Source of the DNA: Singulisphaera sp045290345
GTDB taxonomy: Bacteria > Planctomycetota > Planctomycetia > Isosphaerales > Isosphaeraceae
Assembly: GCF_045290345.1 (NCBI RefSeq)
Contig: NZ_CP155447.1
Location: forward strand, 7,936,001 to 8,000,000
Reading direction: 5' to 3'
Length of the DNA: 64,000 nucleotides
In this document: piece after piece, positions 17,306-27,140 of the stretch
How the letters are laid out: every line of letters starts with the position of its first letter
Position numbering within the stretch: position 1 is the first letter of the stretch
Notes under the pieces: generated by a model
What the model was told of the DNA's origin: nothing
What the model saw: only the letters and a program-made list of their open reading frames with translations
The model's database searches: none
Translations under genes and position numbers: made by a program

Positions 17306-19942
17306 TCAGCTATTGACGCTTTCGAGGCTGGTGACCGCCTTCTCGCCGCCGAGTTCGGCTTCCATCTCCCGAAACTCTTTCGACTCGGTCTTGCTCCGCC
17401 AGACCGCCCAGGCGACGGCGGCGATTCCGAGCAGGCCTAGCACGTAGAGCATCCAGCCAATGCCGCTCTTCGTGGCGTGGAGAATAGGCCCGATCGAAAG
17501 GAGGGCGACCATGTTCATGACCTTGATGAGCGGGTTCAAGGCAGGTCCGGCGGTGTCCTTGAGTGGGTCGCCGACGGTGTCGCCGGTGACGCTCGCCTTG
17601 TGCGCTTCGGAACCCTTTCCGCCGTAGAGGCCGTCCTCGATCAACTTCTTGGCATTGTCCCACGCGCCACCGGCGTTGGCCATGAAGACGGCCAGGAGTT
17701 GGCCGACCACGATCATGCCCGCGAGGTAGCCACCGAGCGCGTACGGGCCGAGATAGATCGCGACTAGGATCGGCATCATGATCGCCAGCAGACCGGGGCC
17801 GATCAATTCCCGCTGCGCCGCGGCCGTGCAGATGTTGACGACCCGGCCGTAGTCGGGTGTCTTGGTGCCGGCCCAGATTTCCGGGTCGCGGAACTGGAGC
17901 CGGCACTCCTTGACGATCAAGAAGGCCGCGCGGCCGACTGCGCGGATCAGCATCGAGCTGAACAGGAAGGGAACGGAGCCGCCGATGAGCATGCCGATGA
18001 AGACATAAGGCTGAGCCACCGAGAGCTTGCCCGCCTCGGCCAGATATTGCGCCGTGGTCATCTCGCCGATCTTCGACTCGCTGCCGACCGCGATCACCGC
18101 GATGAAGCTGGCGAAGAGGCTCACGGCAGCGATCACCGCCGAGCCGATCGCGATCCCCTTGGTCTCGGCCTTGGTGGTGTTGCCCACCGCGTCGAGGTCG
18201 GCGAGGATCTGGCGGGCCCGCTTGTAGTTTTCCTCGCCCATTTCGTCACGGTCGTACCCCATCTCGCCGATGCCGTTGGAGTTGTCGGCCACCGGGCCGA
18301 AGACATCCATGCTGATGGTGTTGCCCGTCAGCGTGAGCATCCCGATTCCGCACATCGCCACGCCGTAGGCGATGAAGATCGGGCTGGCCCCCGCGTAAAT
18401 CAGGACCGAGAGCAAGAGCGCCACCGCGATCACGCCCACCGCCACCACGGTCGACTCATAACCGAGTGCGAATCCCTGGATAATGTTGGTCGCATGCCCG
18501 GTGGTGCATGCCTTGGCCAATGACTTCACGGGCTCGAAGTGGGTGTGGGTGTAGTAGCTCGTGCTCTTGTTCAGGGCGATGGCCAGGATGATCCCGATCA
18601 GGCAGGTCCAGGCCGGGCGCATGTCGAGCCCGCTGTACCCGAAGTTGGACCAAAACGGCTGGCTCTCGGAAAGGATCGGCTTGTTGTAATTGAGGACGAA
18701 GGTGCGGAACTCGGCCGCTTTCTGCTCGGCGGTCTTGGACTTGTCGAGGGCCAGGGTCTCGTCGAATTTTTCGCGATCTGCCTGAAACTCCGAGGTCACC
18801 AGGTAACCGCCCAGGGCCTGCGGATATTCCTTGATGTATTTGTCGTCGAAGTGTAGATAGCCCAATCCAAGCAAGAAGAAGCCGACGACGCTGATCACCG
18901 AACCGAGGAGAAAACCACGGTGGACGGAGTGGAGTGCTTCATCACTGGTGCTTTGCGGCCCTGCCTTGACGGTGTAAGTGCTGATGATCGACCCGACGAC
19001 GCCGATCGCCCGGACCAGGAGCGGGAAGATGACTCCCTTGTGCCCGAAGCTGGCATAACCCAGGATCATCGCGGCGACGATCGTCACCTCGTAGCTCTCG
19101 AAGATGTCGGCCGCCATCCCGGCGCAGTCGCCGACGTTATCGCCCACGTTATCGGCGATCGTGGCGGCGTTGCGCGGATCATCCTCGGGGATGTTCGCCT
19201 CCACCTTCCCCACGAGGTCAGCTCCGACATCGGCCGCCTTGGTGTAGATACCACCGCCGACCCGCATGAAGAGGGCCAGGAGCGTGCCACCAAAGCCGAA
19301 GCCGAGCAGCACTTCGTAGGCGTGCTCGCCATACGCCATGAAGATCAAGGTGCCGCCGAGCAGGCCGAGGCCGTCGGTCAGCATGCCGGTGATCGTGCCG
19401 GTGCGGTATCCGAGTTGGAGTGCGGCCCCGTAGCTGGTTCGTGCCGCCGCGGCCACCCGGAGGTTTCCACGCACCGCCAGGCTCATCCCGACGTAGCCGA
19501 CGGTCCAGGAGAACGCTGCCCCCATGAAGAACGCGGCCGCCCGACCGATTGCAACGTGTTTCTCGCCGCTCGAGACCGCCCACATGATCCCGGTAATGAC
19601 GAAGACGAGGAGGATGATCGCCCGGAACTGCTGGCTCAGGTAGGCGTTGGCCCCCATTCGGATCGCTTTGGCGACCGACCGCATTTTCTCGGTCCCCTGG
19701 TCGGCCCCGAGGACCTGTCCGACCAGCATTCCCGCGTACAGCAAGCCCGCAACCGCCACACCCAGGACGACCCAGAGCGCTCCACGCTCGACCGAGTCGT
19801 AATGGGGGTCGGTCTGGAATGCAAAGTATTGAAATTCCGAGCCGGCCGCCGGAACCGCCGGCGGCTGCGCGAAGAGCGAGGGAGGAGCCGCCAGGGCGGC
19901 AAATACGATCGCCACGATCGAGAAGCCGAGCCATCGTCGCAT
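17306..19942 (-). CDS. hppA: Membrane-bound proton-translocating pyrophosphatase, K+-independent type
   Basis: 878 residues. Couples pyrophosphate hydrolysis to H+ pumping across the membrane. Signature catalytic stretches are present: TKAADVGADLVGKVE near 235, DDPRNAATIADNVGDNVGD near 255, DVFGPVADNSNGIGEM near 547, and TGDTVGDPLKDTAGPALN near the C-terminus. GNTTKAETKG near 587 has Lys where K+-dependent enzymes have Ala, indicating the K+-independent class. The start at 19942 is set by GGAGG eight bases upstream and gives a signal-peptide-like N-terminus (SIVAIVFAALAAPPSLFAQ). It is longer than most family members because of ~75-80 extra residues at about 366-443 containing a charged stretch (REKFDETLALDKSKTAEQKA). 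Divergent from dsbD. Confidence 0.95.
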   Translation of the reverse strand: MRRWLGFSIVAIVFAALAAPPSLFAQPPAVPAAGSEFQYFAFQTDPHYDSVERGALWVVLGVAVAGLLYAGMLVGQVLGADQGTEKMRSVAKAIRMGANAYLSQQFRAIILLVFVITGIMWAVSSGEKHVAIGRAAAFFMGAAFSWTVGYVGMSLAVRGNLRVAAAARTSYGAALQLGYRTGTITGMLTDGLGLLGGTLIFMAYGEHAYEVLLGFGFGGTLLALFMRVGGGIYTKAADVGADLVGKVEANIPEDDPRNAATIADNVGDNVGDCAGMAADIFESYEVTIVAAMILGYASFGHKGVIFPLLVRAIGVVGSIISTYTVKAGPQSTSDEALHSVHRGFLLGSVISVVGFFLLGLGYLHFDDKYIKEYPQALGGYLVTSEFQADREKFDETLALDKSKTAEQKAAEFRTFVLNYNKPILSESQPFWSNFGYSGLDMRPAWTCLIGIILAIALNKSTSYYTHTHFEPVKSLAKACTTGHATNIIQGFALGYESTVVAVGVIAVALLLSVLIYAGASPIFIAYGVAMCGIGMLTLTGNTISMDVFGPVADNSNGIGEMGYDRDEMGEENYKRARQILADLDAVGNTTKAETKGIAIGSAVIAAVSLFASFIAVIAVGSESKIGEMTTAQYLAEAGKLSVAQPYVFIGMLIGGSVPFLFSSMLIRAVGRAAFLIVKECRLQFRDPEIWAGTKTPDYGRVVNICTAAAQRELIGPGLLAIMMPILVAIYLGPYALGGYLAGMIVVGQLLAVFMANAGGAWDNAKKLIEDGLYGGKGSEAHKASVTGDTVGDPLKDTAGPALNPLIKVMNMVALLSIGPILHATKSGIGWMLYVLGLLGIAAVAWAVWRSKTESKEFREMEAELGGEKAVTSLESVNS

Positions 19943-20474
19943 GAGAAAGACCTCCACATCCTCGGTGCACTATGAGGGGGGGACGTCCGGTCGCCGACGG
20001 TGGCCAAGCGCCACCGCTGAGTTGCTGATCGGTCCTGGTCTCGTCGGGAAATCCGGTTGTCCGACCGGTGATAATCAGGATTAGACAAAACCGGGTGGCA
20101 CTCGGATAGGGAGTAGAGGGGAAACCTGTCAACCCCTCAACCTGCATCCGAGAATGCAAGGCATCCCGAGGTCAGAATGCCACATTTCGGCATTTTTCAT
20201 CGAATCATCAATGCGTGATTCTTGGGGAGACTCCCGAACCTGGTTTATGTCCAAGAGGTCACGGGAGGCTGCGGTCCGTTTGGGAATCAGAGCCCGTTTG
20301 CGTGTCTCGGGGCGGTGCCTGGATATCTGGGTCCCGGACCGATCCGGGCGTCTGGCTCTGGCGATTGACGATCGCGTTGACTTGTCCGCGAGGCCGGCTC
20401 GCATTAGGATGACAAGGGAGTCGACCGCGCCGTCGCAATGGCACGCGGGCTTGGGTTTTACGGGACAAAACGCC
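19943..20474. other. Divergent intergenic region between hppA and dsbD
   Basis: 532 bp that must hold promoters for both genes. I see a short inverted match around gaatgccacatttcggcattt (about 20176-20196) but no strong -35/-10 pair. The dsbD frame is open back to 20154 without signal-peptide character, so that part is treated as untranslated. Confidence 0.4.
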
Positions 20475-22661
20475 ATGAGTCAGAATTCCTTCGGACGGCC
20501 CGGCCAAATCCGCCCTGGTTTGGCTGTCTCGACGCTGTTCGCCCTGTCTCTTTTCGCCACGCTGCCCCCCTCGGTTGCGTTGGCTGCCGACCCTCAGCCG
20601 ACGCGGAAGGACAGCAGTGCGTTCATCAAGCCGAAGGAAGTCGTCCTCAGCGCATCGGTCGATCCGGCCGAAGCCAAGGCGGGTGACGTCGTCACCTACA
20701 CGGTGACCGCCAAGGTCGCTCCTGGTTGGCACATCTATCAATACAAGGCGAATCCGAAGGGCGACCCCACGCGGGACACTTACTTCGACTTTTTTGATCC
20801 CGCGGGGCTGAAACCGGTCGGGGACTGGACGGCGGCGAAGAAACCGATCCGGAAAGCGGAGCCGGCCTTCAACAACGAGATCCTCGAGTTCTATGAGAAC
20901 GAGGCCAAATGGAGCTTGAAGCTCCAGATTCCTCCAGGAACGGCGCCTGGCCCGAAAATTCTGCGCAGTCAGGCGATTTTCCAGATCTGCGACGCCAGTA
21001 GCTGTAAGCCCCCTGCCCGTTCGACGCTCCCCGACGTCTCACTGACGGTCTTGGCCGGAGTCGGCGGTGGAACCAATGCCTCGGCTGCGGCCTCAGCCGT
21101 GTCGACGCCGCCAGCCGGGTCGGAGGAAAAGGGGGCGGCTGACGAGGCGGCTCTTACCAGCGAAGTGGCCCAGAAGGCCCAGCAGGGGCTGTTGTCCTTC
21201 CTCCTCTTTTCGGCGGGGGGAGGGCTGCTTGCCCTGGTGATGCCGTGCGTCTGGCCGATGATTCCGATCACGGTCAACTTCTTCGTGAAGCAAGGGAACA
21301 AGAACAAGGGGAAGACGACCGGCCTGGCTATCGCCTATTGCCTGGCGATCATCGGCGTCTTTACCTCGGTCGGAGTGCTCGTTTCGTTCTTCTTCTCGGC
21401 GACCGCACTGCAGAATCTGGCTAATAACCCGTGGCTCAACACCTTTGTGGCGCTCTTGTTCCTCGCGTTCGGGCTGAGCCTGCTCGGTCTGTTCGAGGTC
21501 CGGTTGCCGAACTTCCTGCTGAATGCGTCGGCCAAGGGGGAAGGCAGAGGAGGGATGATTGGCGTCATGTTCATGGCCCTCACCCTCACGATCACCTCGT
21601 TCACTTGCACCTTTCCCGTCGTCGGCGGCCTGATCGTGATGGCGGCCAACGGGGAGTTCTTCTACCCGATCGTCGGCCTGGCCACCTTCTCGTCGGTGCT
21701 TGCGTTTCCGTTCTTCTTGTTGGCCCTGGCCCCCGGTCTCGTGTCGAAGATGCCGAAGAGCGGCGATTGGATGAACTCGGTCAAGGTCGTCGGCGGCCTG
21801 ATCGAAGTCGGCGCGGCCTTGAAGTTCATGAATACCGCCGAGATCGGCTTCGGCGCGGTCCCCGAGGATGCCTGGTTCGACGCCTCCCTGGTCCTTTCGG
21901 CCTGGGTCGGAATCGCCGCGGTCTGTGGTCTCTACTTGCTTGGTCTCTTCCGCACCGACCATGATCACGACGAGGTCAAGATCGGCCCGGGCCGGCTTCT
22001 GATCGGCTCGCTCTTCCTGGCCCTGGCTCTCTTCATGGCCCCTGCCCTGTTCGGTACCCCGCCGAAGAGCCGGCTCTGGGACCTGGTCGTGGGCATCCTT
22101 CCCGCCGACGTCGGTGATCTCGATCGCCCCGCGGGAGCTGGCGGACCGGTCGCCAATGAGGGCAAGTCGAAGGCCACTTCGAACGATCCCGCGACCGCCG
22201 AACGCGAGGAAAAGAGCGTCCATGGCGTCGTTTGGGGGATGAGCTACGACGCGGCCCTCGAGGAGGCGAAGGCGAGCAACAAGCCAATCCTGATCGATTT
22301 TACCGGGGTCAACTGCGCCAATTGCCGGACGATGGAGCAGACGGTGTTGAACCGGAACGAGATCACCGGCCTGCTTTCCGAATTCGTCACCGTGCAACTG
22401 TATACCGACTACGTACCGATCGGCTCGCTGACTAAAGAGCAGCGTGAGGCGCTCGCGGAAAAGAACCAACTCCTCCAGATCGACCTGACCAAGGAAGCGA
22501 CCAACCCCTTTTACGTCGCCCTCACACCCGATGGCCGCCTGATCCAGGCGATTGGTGGATATCGCACGCCTGCAGTGTTCAGCGAGTTCCTCAACGGGGC
22601 GCTGACCAAGAACAAGGATCAGGACAAAGCCAAGGTGGCTCAGGCCGACCCGGCGCACTGA
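20475..22661 (+). CDS. dsbD: Thiol:disulfide interchange protein DsbD-like
   Basis: 728 residues, all three DsbD modules. After a signal peptide (LAVSTLFALSLFATLPPSVALAA) comes the alpha domain at about 45-180, with redox Cys pair QICDASSCKPP. A polytopic core at about 230-515 follows, with the two conserved TM cysteines in VMPCVWPMIPIT and FTCTFPVVGG. A C-terminal thioredoxin domain carries the active site GVNCANC near residue 614. It should carry electrons from cytoplasmic thioredoxin across the membrane to periplasmic reductases. Two exported thioredoxin-fold proteins at 33849 and 34818 are possible clients. The ATG at 20475 is chosen because it precedes the signal peptide; no Shine-Dalgarno is evident. 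The stop is 25 bp from that of the converging dehydrogenase. Confidence 0.9.
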   Translation: MSQNSFGRPGQIRPGLAVSTLFALSLFATLPPSVALAADPQPTRKDSSAFIKPKEVVLSASVDPAEAKAGDVVTYTVTAKVAPGWHIYQYKANPKGDPTRDTYFDFFDPAGLKPVGDWTAAKKPIRKAEPAFNNEILEFYENEAKWSLKLQIPPGTAPGPKILRSQAIFQICDASSCKPPARSTLPDVSLTVLAGVGGGTNASAAASAVSTPPAGSEEKGAADEAALTSEVAQKAQQGLLSFLLFSAGGGLLALVMPCVWPMIPITVNFFVKQGNKNKGKTTGLAIAYCLAIIGVFTSVGVLVSFFFSATALQNLANNPWLNTFVALLFLAFGLSLLGLFEVRLPNFLLNASAKGEGRGGMIGVMFMALTLTITSFTCTFPVVGGLIVMAANGEFFYPIVGLATFSSVLAFPFFLLALAPGLVSKMPKSGDWMNSVKVVGGLIEVGAALKFMNTAEIGFGAVPEDAWFDASLVLSAWVGIAAVCGLYLLGLFRTDHDHDEVKIGPGRLLIGSLFLALALFMAPALFGTPPKSRLWDLVVGILPADVGDLDRPAGAGGPVANEGKSKATSNDPATAEREEKSVHGVVWGMSYDAALEEAKASNKPILIDFTGVNCANCRTMEQTVLNRNEITGLLSEFVTVQLYTDYVPIGSLTKEQREALAEKNQLLQIDLTKEATNPFYVALTPDGRLIQAIGGYRTPAVFSEFLNGALTKNKDQDKAKVAQADPAH

Positions 22662-22686
22662 CTCGCGCCGGATCGGATGCCTTGGA

Positions 22687-23688
22687 TCAAGCTTTGCCAA
22701 GCTTTCGGCGGTTCGCCAGGACCTCGGCAGGATCGTTGACCGGGTTGAGTGGCGACTCGCCCTTGAGAATGCCGAGAACGTCCGCGACGATTGAACTCGC
22801 CATGTTGCTCAACCCCTCCTCCGTCTGCGCGGCACTGTGCGGAGTGAGCATGACGTCAGGCCGGCCGATCAAGGGATGATCCTTGGGGGGCGGCTCGACC
22901 TCATAGACATCGGCCCCGTAGCCCCAGAGCCGCTTGGCATCGAGTGCCTCGGCGACATCGGCTTCCACGGTGATCGGCCCTCGTGCCGCGTTGATCAGGA
23001 TGGCGTCGGGACGCATCTTGGCCAGCGTCTCACGGTTGATCAGGTGCCGGGTGCTTGCGTCGAGCGGGGTATGGACCGTCAGGTATTCGGAAGCGGCAAG
23101 GACTTCGTCGAGGCTCACCCGGGTCGCCCCCGCGCGGGCTTCCACCTCGGCGGGTGCGGCGACGATGTCGTGGTAGAGCACGCGCATTCCGAAGGCGGTC
23201 TTGGCCACCTCGCCGACCCGCCGGCCGATCCGCCCGAAGCCGATGATGCCGAGCGTGCGGCCGAGGAGGTCGCGGCCCATCATTGAGGTCCGGGCGTGGT
23301 AGTTGCCCGCCGCAAGGGCCGTCATCATTTGTGGAAAGTGCTTCGACAGGCCGATCATCATCGCGAAGACATGTTCGCAGACGCTCTGCGTGTTTGCCCC
23401 TGGCGTATAGACCACCTGGATGCCGCGCTCGGTCGCCGCCGGGATGTCGATCTGGTCGTAGCCGACGCCATGCCGGCCCACCACCTTGAGTCGGTCGGCC
23501 CGGTCGAGCAAGGCCGCGTCGATGACACCCCCGGTCCGGATGATCAGGCCGTCAACGCCGACGATCTCGCGCCCCAACGTCTCAGGATCGATCCCCGAGG
23601 CCATTCTCAACTCGGAATTTTCGCGGAGCACGCTCATCCCGGCTTCGTGCATCTTGGTCAAGGACAGAACGATCGGCCTCTGGGACAT
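22687..23688 (-). CDS. D-isomer-specific 2-hydroxyacid dehydrogenase (SerA-like)
   Basis: 333 residues, cytosolic. Two-domain NAD-dependent oxidoreductase: catalytic-domain start QRPIVLSLTKMHEAGM, nucleotide-binding motif GIIGFGRIGRRVGEVAKTAF, HTPLDASTRHLINRETL, INAARGPITVEADVAEAL (substrate Arg), Glu in DVYEVEPPPKDHPL and His in MLTPHSAAQTEEG. Similar to 3-phosphoglycerate dehydrogenase without an ACT domain, so it could act in serine synthesis or on another 2-hydroxyacid; the substrate cannot be fixed from sequence. No neighbour suggests a pathway. Confidence 0.88.
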   Translation of the reverse strand: MSQRPIVLSLTKMHEAGMSVLRENSELRMASGIDPETLGREIVGVDGLIIRTGGVIDAALLDRADRLKVVGRHGVGYDQIDIPAATERGIQVVYTPGANTQSVCEHVFAMMIGLSKHFPQMMTALAAGNYHARTSMMGRDLLGRTLGIIGFGRIGRRVGEVAKTAFGMRVLYHDIVAAPAEVEARAGATRVSLDEVLAASEYLTVHTPLDASTRHLINRETLAKMRPDAILINAARGPITVEADVAEALDAKRLWGYGADVYEVEPPPKDHPLIGRPDVMLTPHSAAQTEEGLSNMASSIVADVLGILKGESPLNPVNDPAEVLANRRKLGKA

Positions 23689-24068
23689 GAGTTCGGCTCG
23701 CCTTTGTTTGGGTTCGCGCGGGGGGGGACGACTGCGCAGGTCGTTGAAATCGTCGATCGCCGCGACCAGCCGCCGCGATCCAAAGGCGACCAGACTACCA
23801 CAAAGGTCCGCACGCGCGATAGGATTGGGCGCACGTTGAGGTCGGTCGGGCGGTCTCGCCTCCCCCCTTTTTTTTCTCGTTTCCCCGATCGCCAGCTTGC
23901 CGGTCTCAATCCGCCTGGAAAGTCATGTCGGGGGGCCTGGTTCAGCGCAGTGCGCTCCCCGGGACGATCACTCTCCTTTCCGTTTCCGGGACAGGCTGCA
24001 CCTTCCCTCGACCAACCGAAGGCTCTCGTGGACATGACGATTCCCACTGCCAATGAAACGACACGCTG
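23689..24068. other. Divergent intergenic region
   Basis: 380 bp between the dehydrogenase and the GT39-like gene. It contains homopolymer tracts (a G run near 23730, an eight-base T run near 23870). No gene, hairpin or promoter pair I would defend. Confidence 0.35.
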
Positions 24069-25340
24069 ATGGGTATCACGCCGTCGAGCGAGCCCCTTGG
24101 ATGGGAACGATTTTCATACAGGGGTGTCCTGATCGTTGTCCTGATTTCGATGGTGGTGCGGATTGCGGTGATCGTGCCTTCCATTGGCCAGTTAGATGAC
24201 CCCGATCGTTACCTGGTCGTGGCGCAGTCGCTGGCCGATGGGGAAGGGTTTGCCGTGAATGGGCGGCCCACGGCCTATCGTCCGCCGCTCTATCCGCTCC
24301 TCCTCTCGGTCCTGGTCGCCACGCTGGGCAATCGGCTCGCCTGGGGAGTCGCGGGGATGCATCTGGCCGCGGGGGCGGCGACGGTTGTGCTGACGGCTGT
24401 CGCGGCCAGACGCTTCGGTTTGACCCCAGCGCGAATGTTGATTGCCGCGGCGATTGTCGCGTGCGATCCTGTGCTGGTCGCGCAAAGCCGTGCGGTTATG
24501 ACTGAAACTCTGGCCGCGTTGCTGGTCGCCGCAAGCCTGGCGGCGCTGGCGGAGGGGCATGCGCGAGGCGCATTCTGGGGTGGGATCGGCTTGGGGCTGG
24601 CATCGCTCTGCCGTCCGAGCCTCTTGCCGGCGGCCGGCCTGATCGTCCTTGTGGCTATCGCTTTTGGACCCGGAACCGCGTGGGTTCGGCTCCGGCGCGC
24701 GAGCCTCGTGGCGGTCGGAACCGTGGTGATGCTCGTCCCCTGGGCCTGGCGAAATGCAGTGGTGTTTGGGGAGCCGGTCTGGACGACGACTCACGGAGGC
24801 TGGACCCTGGCCCTGGCCAATAACCCGGTCTATTACGCCGAGGTGCTCGACGGCCCGCCGGGGGCGGTCTGGTCGGGCGCGAATCAGAAACGATGGTTCG
24901 ACGAAACCGTTCGCGCGGTTGAGGGGCTGGCGGAACCCGCGGCCGACCGGAAGATTCAGACGATTGCGCTGCGGTTCATCGGAACTCGTCCGTGTGATTT
25001 CGTGCGTGCCTCGGTGGCCCGCCTGGAGCGGTTCTGGGGGGTCGCTCCCGCCGGCGCGGTCTACTCTCGGGCGACCAGGGGGGCGACCTTGGTCTGGACG
25101 GTCCCTCTCTGGAGTGCACTGGCACTCGGTCTGATGCGGCGGGGAGTGTGGCGCTGGCCGGGCGTCGCCGCTCCCGCGATTGTTTTGGCGCTGACGGCGG
25201 TCCATTCGATCTACTGGACCGACATGAGGATGAGAGCGCCCATCGTACCTGCCATTGCCTTGATTGCGACCGGGGCGCAAATTCCCCTTTTTTCGGCATC
25301 ACGCCACCGTGAAATCCAATCGAGTCGAAGCGTGAATTGA
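24069..25340 (+). CDS. Glycosyltransferase family 39 / ArnT-like polytopic membrane protein
   Basis: 423 residues with about nine hydrophobic segments. The first extracytoplasmic loop reads IGQLDDPDRYLVVAQSLADGEGF...PTAYRPPLYPLLLSVLV, the Asp-containing loop and R-PPLYP-L pattern of PMT/ArnT-type transferases that use polyprenyl-phosphate sugars. It also has RFGLTPARMLIAAAIVACDP and LARPSLLP-like SLCRPSLLPAA. A role in glycosylating lipid or protein at the outer face of the membrane is likely; donor and acceptor unknown. It is shorter than many family members and lacks a large soluble C-terminus. The ATG at 24069 has no obvious Shine-Dalgarno. Confidence 0.75.
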   Translation: MGITPSSEPLGWERFSYRGVLIVVLISMVVRIAVIVPSIGQLDDPDRYLVVAQSLADGEGFAVNGRPTAYRPPLYPLLLSVLVATLGNRLAWGVAGMHLAAGAATVVLTAVAARRFGLTPARMLIAAAIVACDPVLVAQSRAVMTETLAALLVAASLAALAEGHARGAFWGGIGLGLASLCRPSLLPAAGLIVLVAIAFGPGTAWVRLRRASLVAVGTVVMLVPWAWRNAVVFGEPVWTTTHGGWTLALANNPVYYAEVLDGPPGAVWSGANQKRWFDETVRAVEGLAEPAADRKIQTIALRFIGTRPCDFVRASVARLERFWGVAPAGAVYSRATRGATLVWTVPLWSALALGLMRRGVWRWPGVAAPAIVLALTAVHSIYWTDMRMRAPIVPAIALIATGAQIPLFSASRHREIQSSRSVN

Positions 25341-25494
25341 CCGATCGGAAAAAAATTCAAAATCCTCGCGGATTCTAGCTGTTCAAACCGAGAAGAAACG
25401 TTAGGCTTATGACAGCCGCTCTCGGCGGGTTCCCTTTAGTTAGCCGTTTCGGGTGCTAGCCTCGCCAGAACGCTCATTTCGCAGAGGTATGACA

Positions 25495-25926
25495 GTGGCC
25501 AAGAAGCTCTACGTCGGCAATCTCACGTACGACACCACGGAAGACAACCTGGTGGAATTGTTCAGCGAGTATGGCGAGGTTCTCTCAGCGCAGATCATCA
25601 TCGATCGTGACACGAACCGCTCGAAGGGTTTCGGGTTCGTGGAAATGGCCGATGGCGCTGACGAAGCGGCCAACGCCCTGAACGGTCAGGACTTCCGGGG
25701 TCGGAACCTGACGGTCAACGAAGCGCGTCCTCGTGAGGATCGCGGCGGTGGTGGTGGCGGTCGCGGCGGCTACGGCGGCGGCGGCAGCGGTGGTGGCGGT
25801 GGCCGTGGTGGCTACGGTGGCGGCGGCGGTGGCCGTGGCGGCTACGGTGGCGGCGGCGGCGGTGGTTACGGCGGTGGCGGTGGTGGTGGTTACGGCGGTG
25901 GCGGCGGCGGTCGTGGCCGCTATTGA
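25495..25926 (+). CDS. Glycine-rich RRM RNA-binding protein
   Basis: 143 residues. One RNA-recognition motif at about 3-80: RNP2 is KLYVGNL and RNP1 is KGFGFVEM. A ~60-residue tail of Gly with regular Arg/Tyr follows (GRGGYGGGG repeated). The tail is encoded by imperfect tandem repeats at about 25741-25920. The GTG at 25495 is preferred over the ATG at 25489 because GCAGAGG (25481-25487) is seven bases away and it yields the usual MAKKLYVGNL start. Such proteins in cyanobacteria and other bacteria are often cold-induced RNA chaperones; the Gly-rich tail may promote RNA binding or condensation. Confidence 0.92.
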   Translation: MAKKLYVGNLTYDTTEDNLVELFSEYGEVLSAQIIIDRDTNRSKGFGFVEMADGADEAANALNGQDFRGRNLTVNEARPREDRGGGGGGRGGYGGGGSGGGGGRGGYGGGGGGRGGYGGGGGGGYGGGGGGGYGGGGGGRGRY

Positions 25927-26135
25927 TCCGAACTCGAATCTCAGGTTGCGGCGGTTCTGACCCAGCCGATTCGGTCCGCCGCTTCTTCGGGATTCGAGCC
26001 GTTTTGATGCCGATGTCTTGACCACTCTACCTCACTTGCGTTTCTTCACAGGCCGGCCGGCTACGGTCGGCCTTCGTCGTTTCCTGGGATCCAGCTTCCC
26101 TGAGATGGGGTTCTCCGGTTCAGGGAGTTGCGCTC

Positions 26136-27140
26136 ATGTCTCTGTGGAATGACTTACGCGGCCGTTCTCCGTTAACTGACCCGCGATCGCTGGGCAGCTC
26201 ACTCCTCTTTCACGTGATCCTCCTCGTCGTGGCGTCGTTGGCGGCCTTGAGCGTTGCGGTTCCCGCTGCGCCCGATCGATCGCCGACCCTTCGCGGAGAA
26301 CTCGACTCGGTCGACAACCGCGCTTCCAAGGACGGGGGCGGTGGCCCGGGCGAACTCGGTGGCGAAGGTTTGATCGAAGCCCTCCCCGCGGCGAACGGTT
26401 TGGCTCCCCAAGGCGAAGGGCTTGACCCCGCGGCCGATGCCTTGCTGGCCGAGATTCTGCCGACGGCCGCGCCGGCCGACGCCGCTCAACGCGCTTTGCC
26501 CGGCCCTCAGACTTCGGGCTTGGGGATCGTGCCTGGACCAGGAATCGGTGGTGGTGGCGGTTCGGGAGGGGGGGCAAACGGTGGTGTCGGTCGAGGGGTC
26601 GGTCCTGGTACCGAATTCTTCGGCGCCCGCGAACATGCTGGCTCGTTCACTTATGTGATCGACTGCTCGGGAAGCATGGCGACCCGGAACGCACTCGACA
26701 TTGCCAAACGCGAATTGCTCACGAGCCTGGGGCAGCTTCCGAGCGACGCGAGCTTTGGAGTCGTCTTCTACAACCTTCACGCTACCACTCTTGCGGACTT
26801 GCAAGGCCGCCGCGGTTTGATGGCGGCGACCACGGTGAACAAGGGCCGGGTTCGTTCGCAGCTCGACGCGATCGTTCCCGACGGCGGTACCGATCACATG
26901 GTCGCCCTGCGGGAGGCGCTCGGACGTCATCCCGAGGTCATCTTCTTCTTGACCGATGCCGATTTGATGACCAATTCGGATGTGGCCGAGATCCTGGCTG
27001 AGGCTGGTAAGACTCGGATCCAGGCCATTGAATTCGGGCGGGGGCCGGAAGTGGGAGGCTCGGGACCTCTGAAAAAGCTCGCCACTTCGACGGGAGGTTC
27101 CTATCGTTACCTCGACGTCACAAACTTCCCCAGACGGTAG
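26136..27140 (+). CDS. Membrane-anchored von Willebrand factor A domain protein
   Basis: 334 residues. One TM at about 20-45 (GSSLLFHVILLVVASLAALSVAVP), then a ~120-residue Gly/Ala/Pro-rich linker (GIGGGGGSGGGANGGVGRG), then a VWA domain from about 168. The MIDAS is intact: YVIDCSGSM (DxSxS form), a Thr in the GGTDHM stretch, and Asp in FFLTDADLM. A single-pass anchor with a metal-dependent adhesion domain suggests binding of a protein partner at the cell surface or periplasm. AGGGAG is eight bases before the ATG. No MoxR ATPase or related genes are adjacent. Confidence 0.85.
   Translation: MSLWNDLRGRSPLTDPRSLGSSLLFHVILLVVASLAALSVAVPAAPDRSPTLRGELDSVDNRASKDGGGGPGELGGEGLIEALPAANGLAPQGEGLDPAADALLAEILPTAAPADAAQRALPGPQTSGLGIVPGPGIGGGGGSGGGANGGVGRGVGPGTEFFGAREHAGSFTYVIDCSGSMATRNALDIAKRELLTSLGQLPSDASFGVVFYNLHATTLADLQGRRGLMAATTVNKGRVRSQLDAIVPDGGTDHMVALREALGRHPEVIFFLTDADLMTNSDVAEILAEAGKTRIQAIEFGRGPEVGGSGPLKKLATSTGGSYRYLDVTNFPRR

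Noticed and set aside
18920..19975. 351-residue rightward frame inside hppA
   Set aside because: Antisense to an unmistakable H+-pyrophosphatase; Asp/Arg/His-rich shadow sequence.
21093..22700. 535-residue leftward open frame opposite dsbD
   Set aside because: It lies wholly antisense to a gene with clear DsbD motifs and has the Arg/Glu/His-rich composition typical of the complement of GC-rich coding DNA.
25741..25920. Tandem repeats considered as a CRISPR-like or satellite array
   Set aside because: The repeats are in frame and encode the Gly-rich tail of the RRM protein; no unique spacers.
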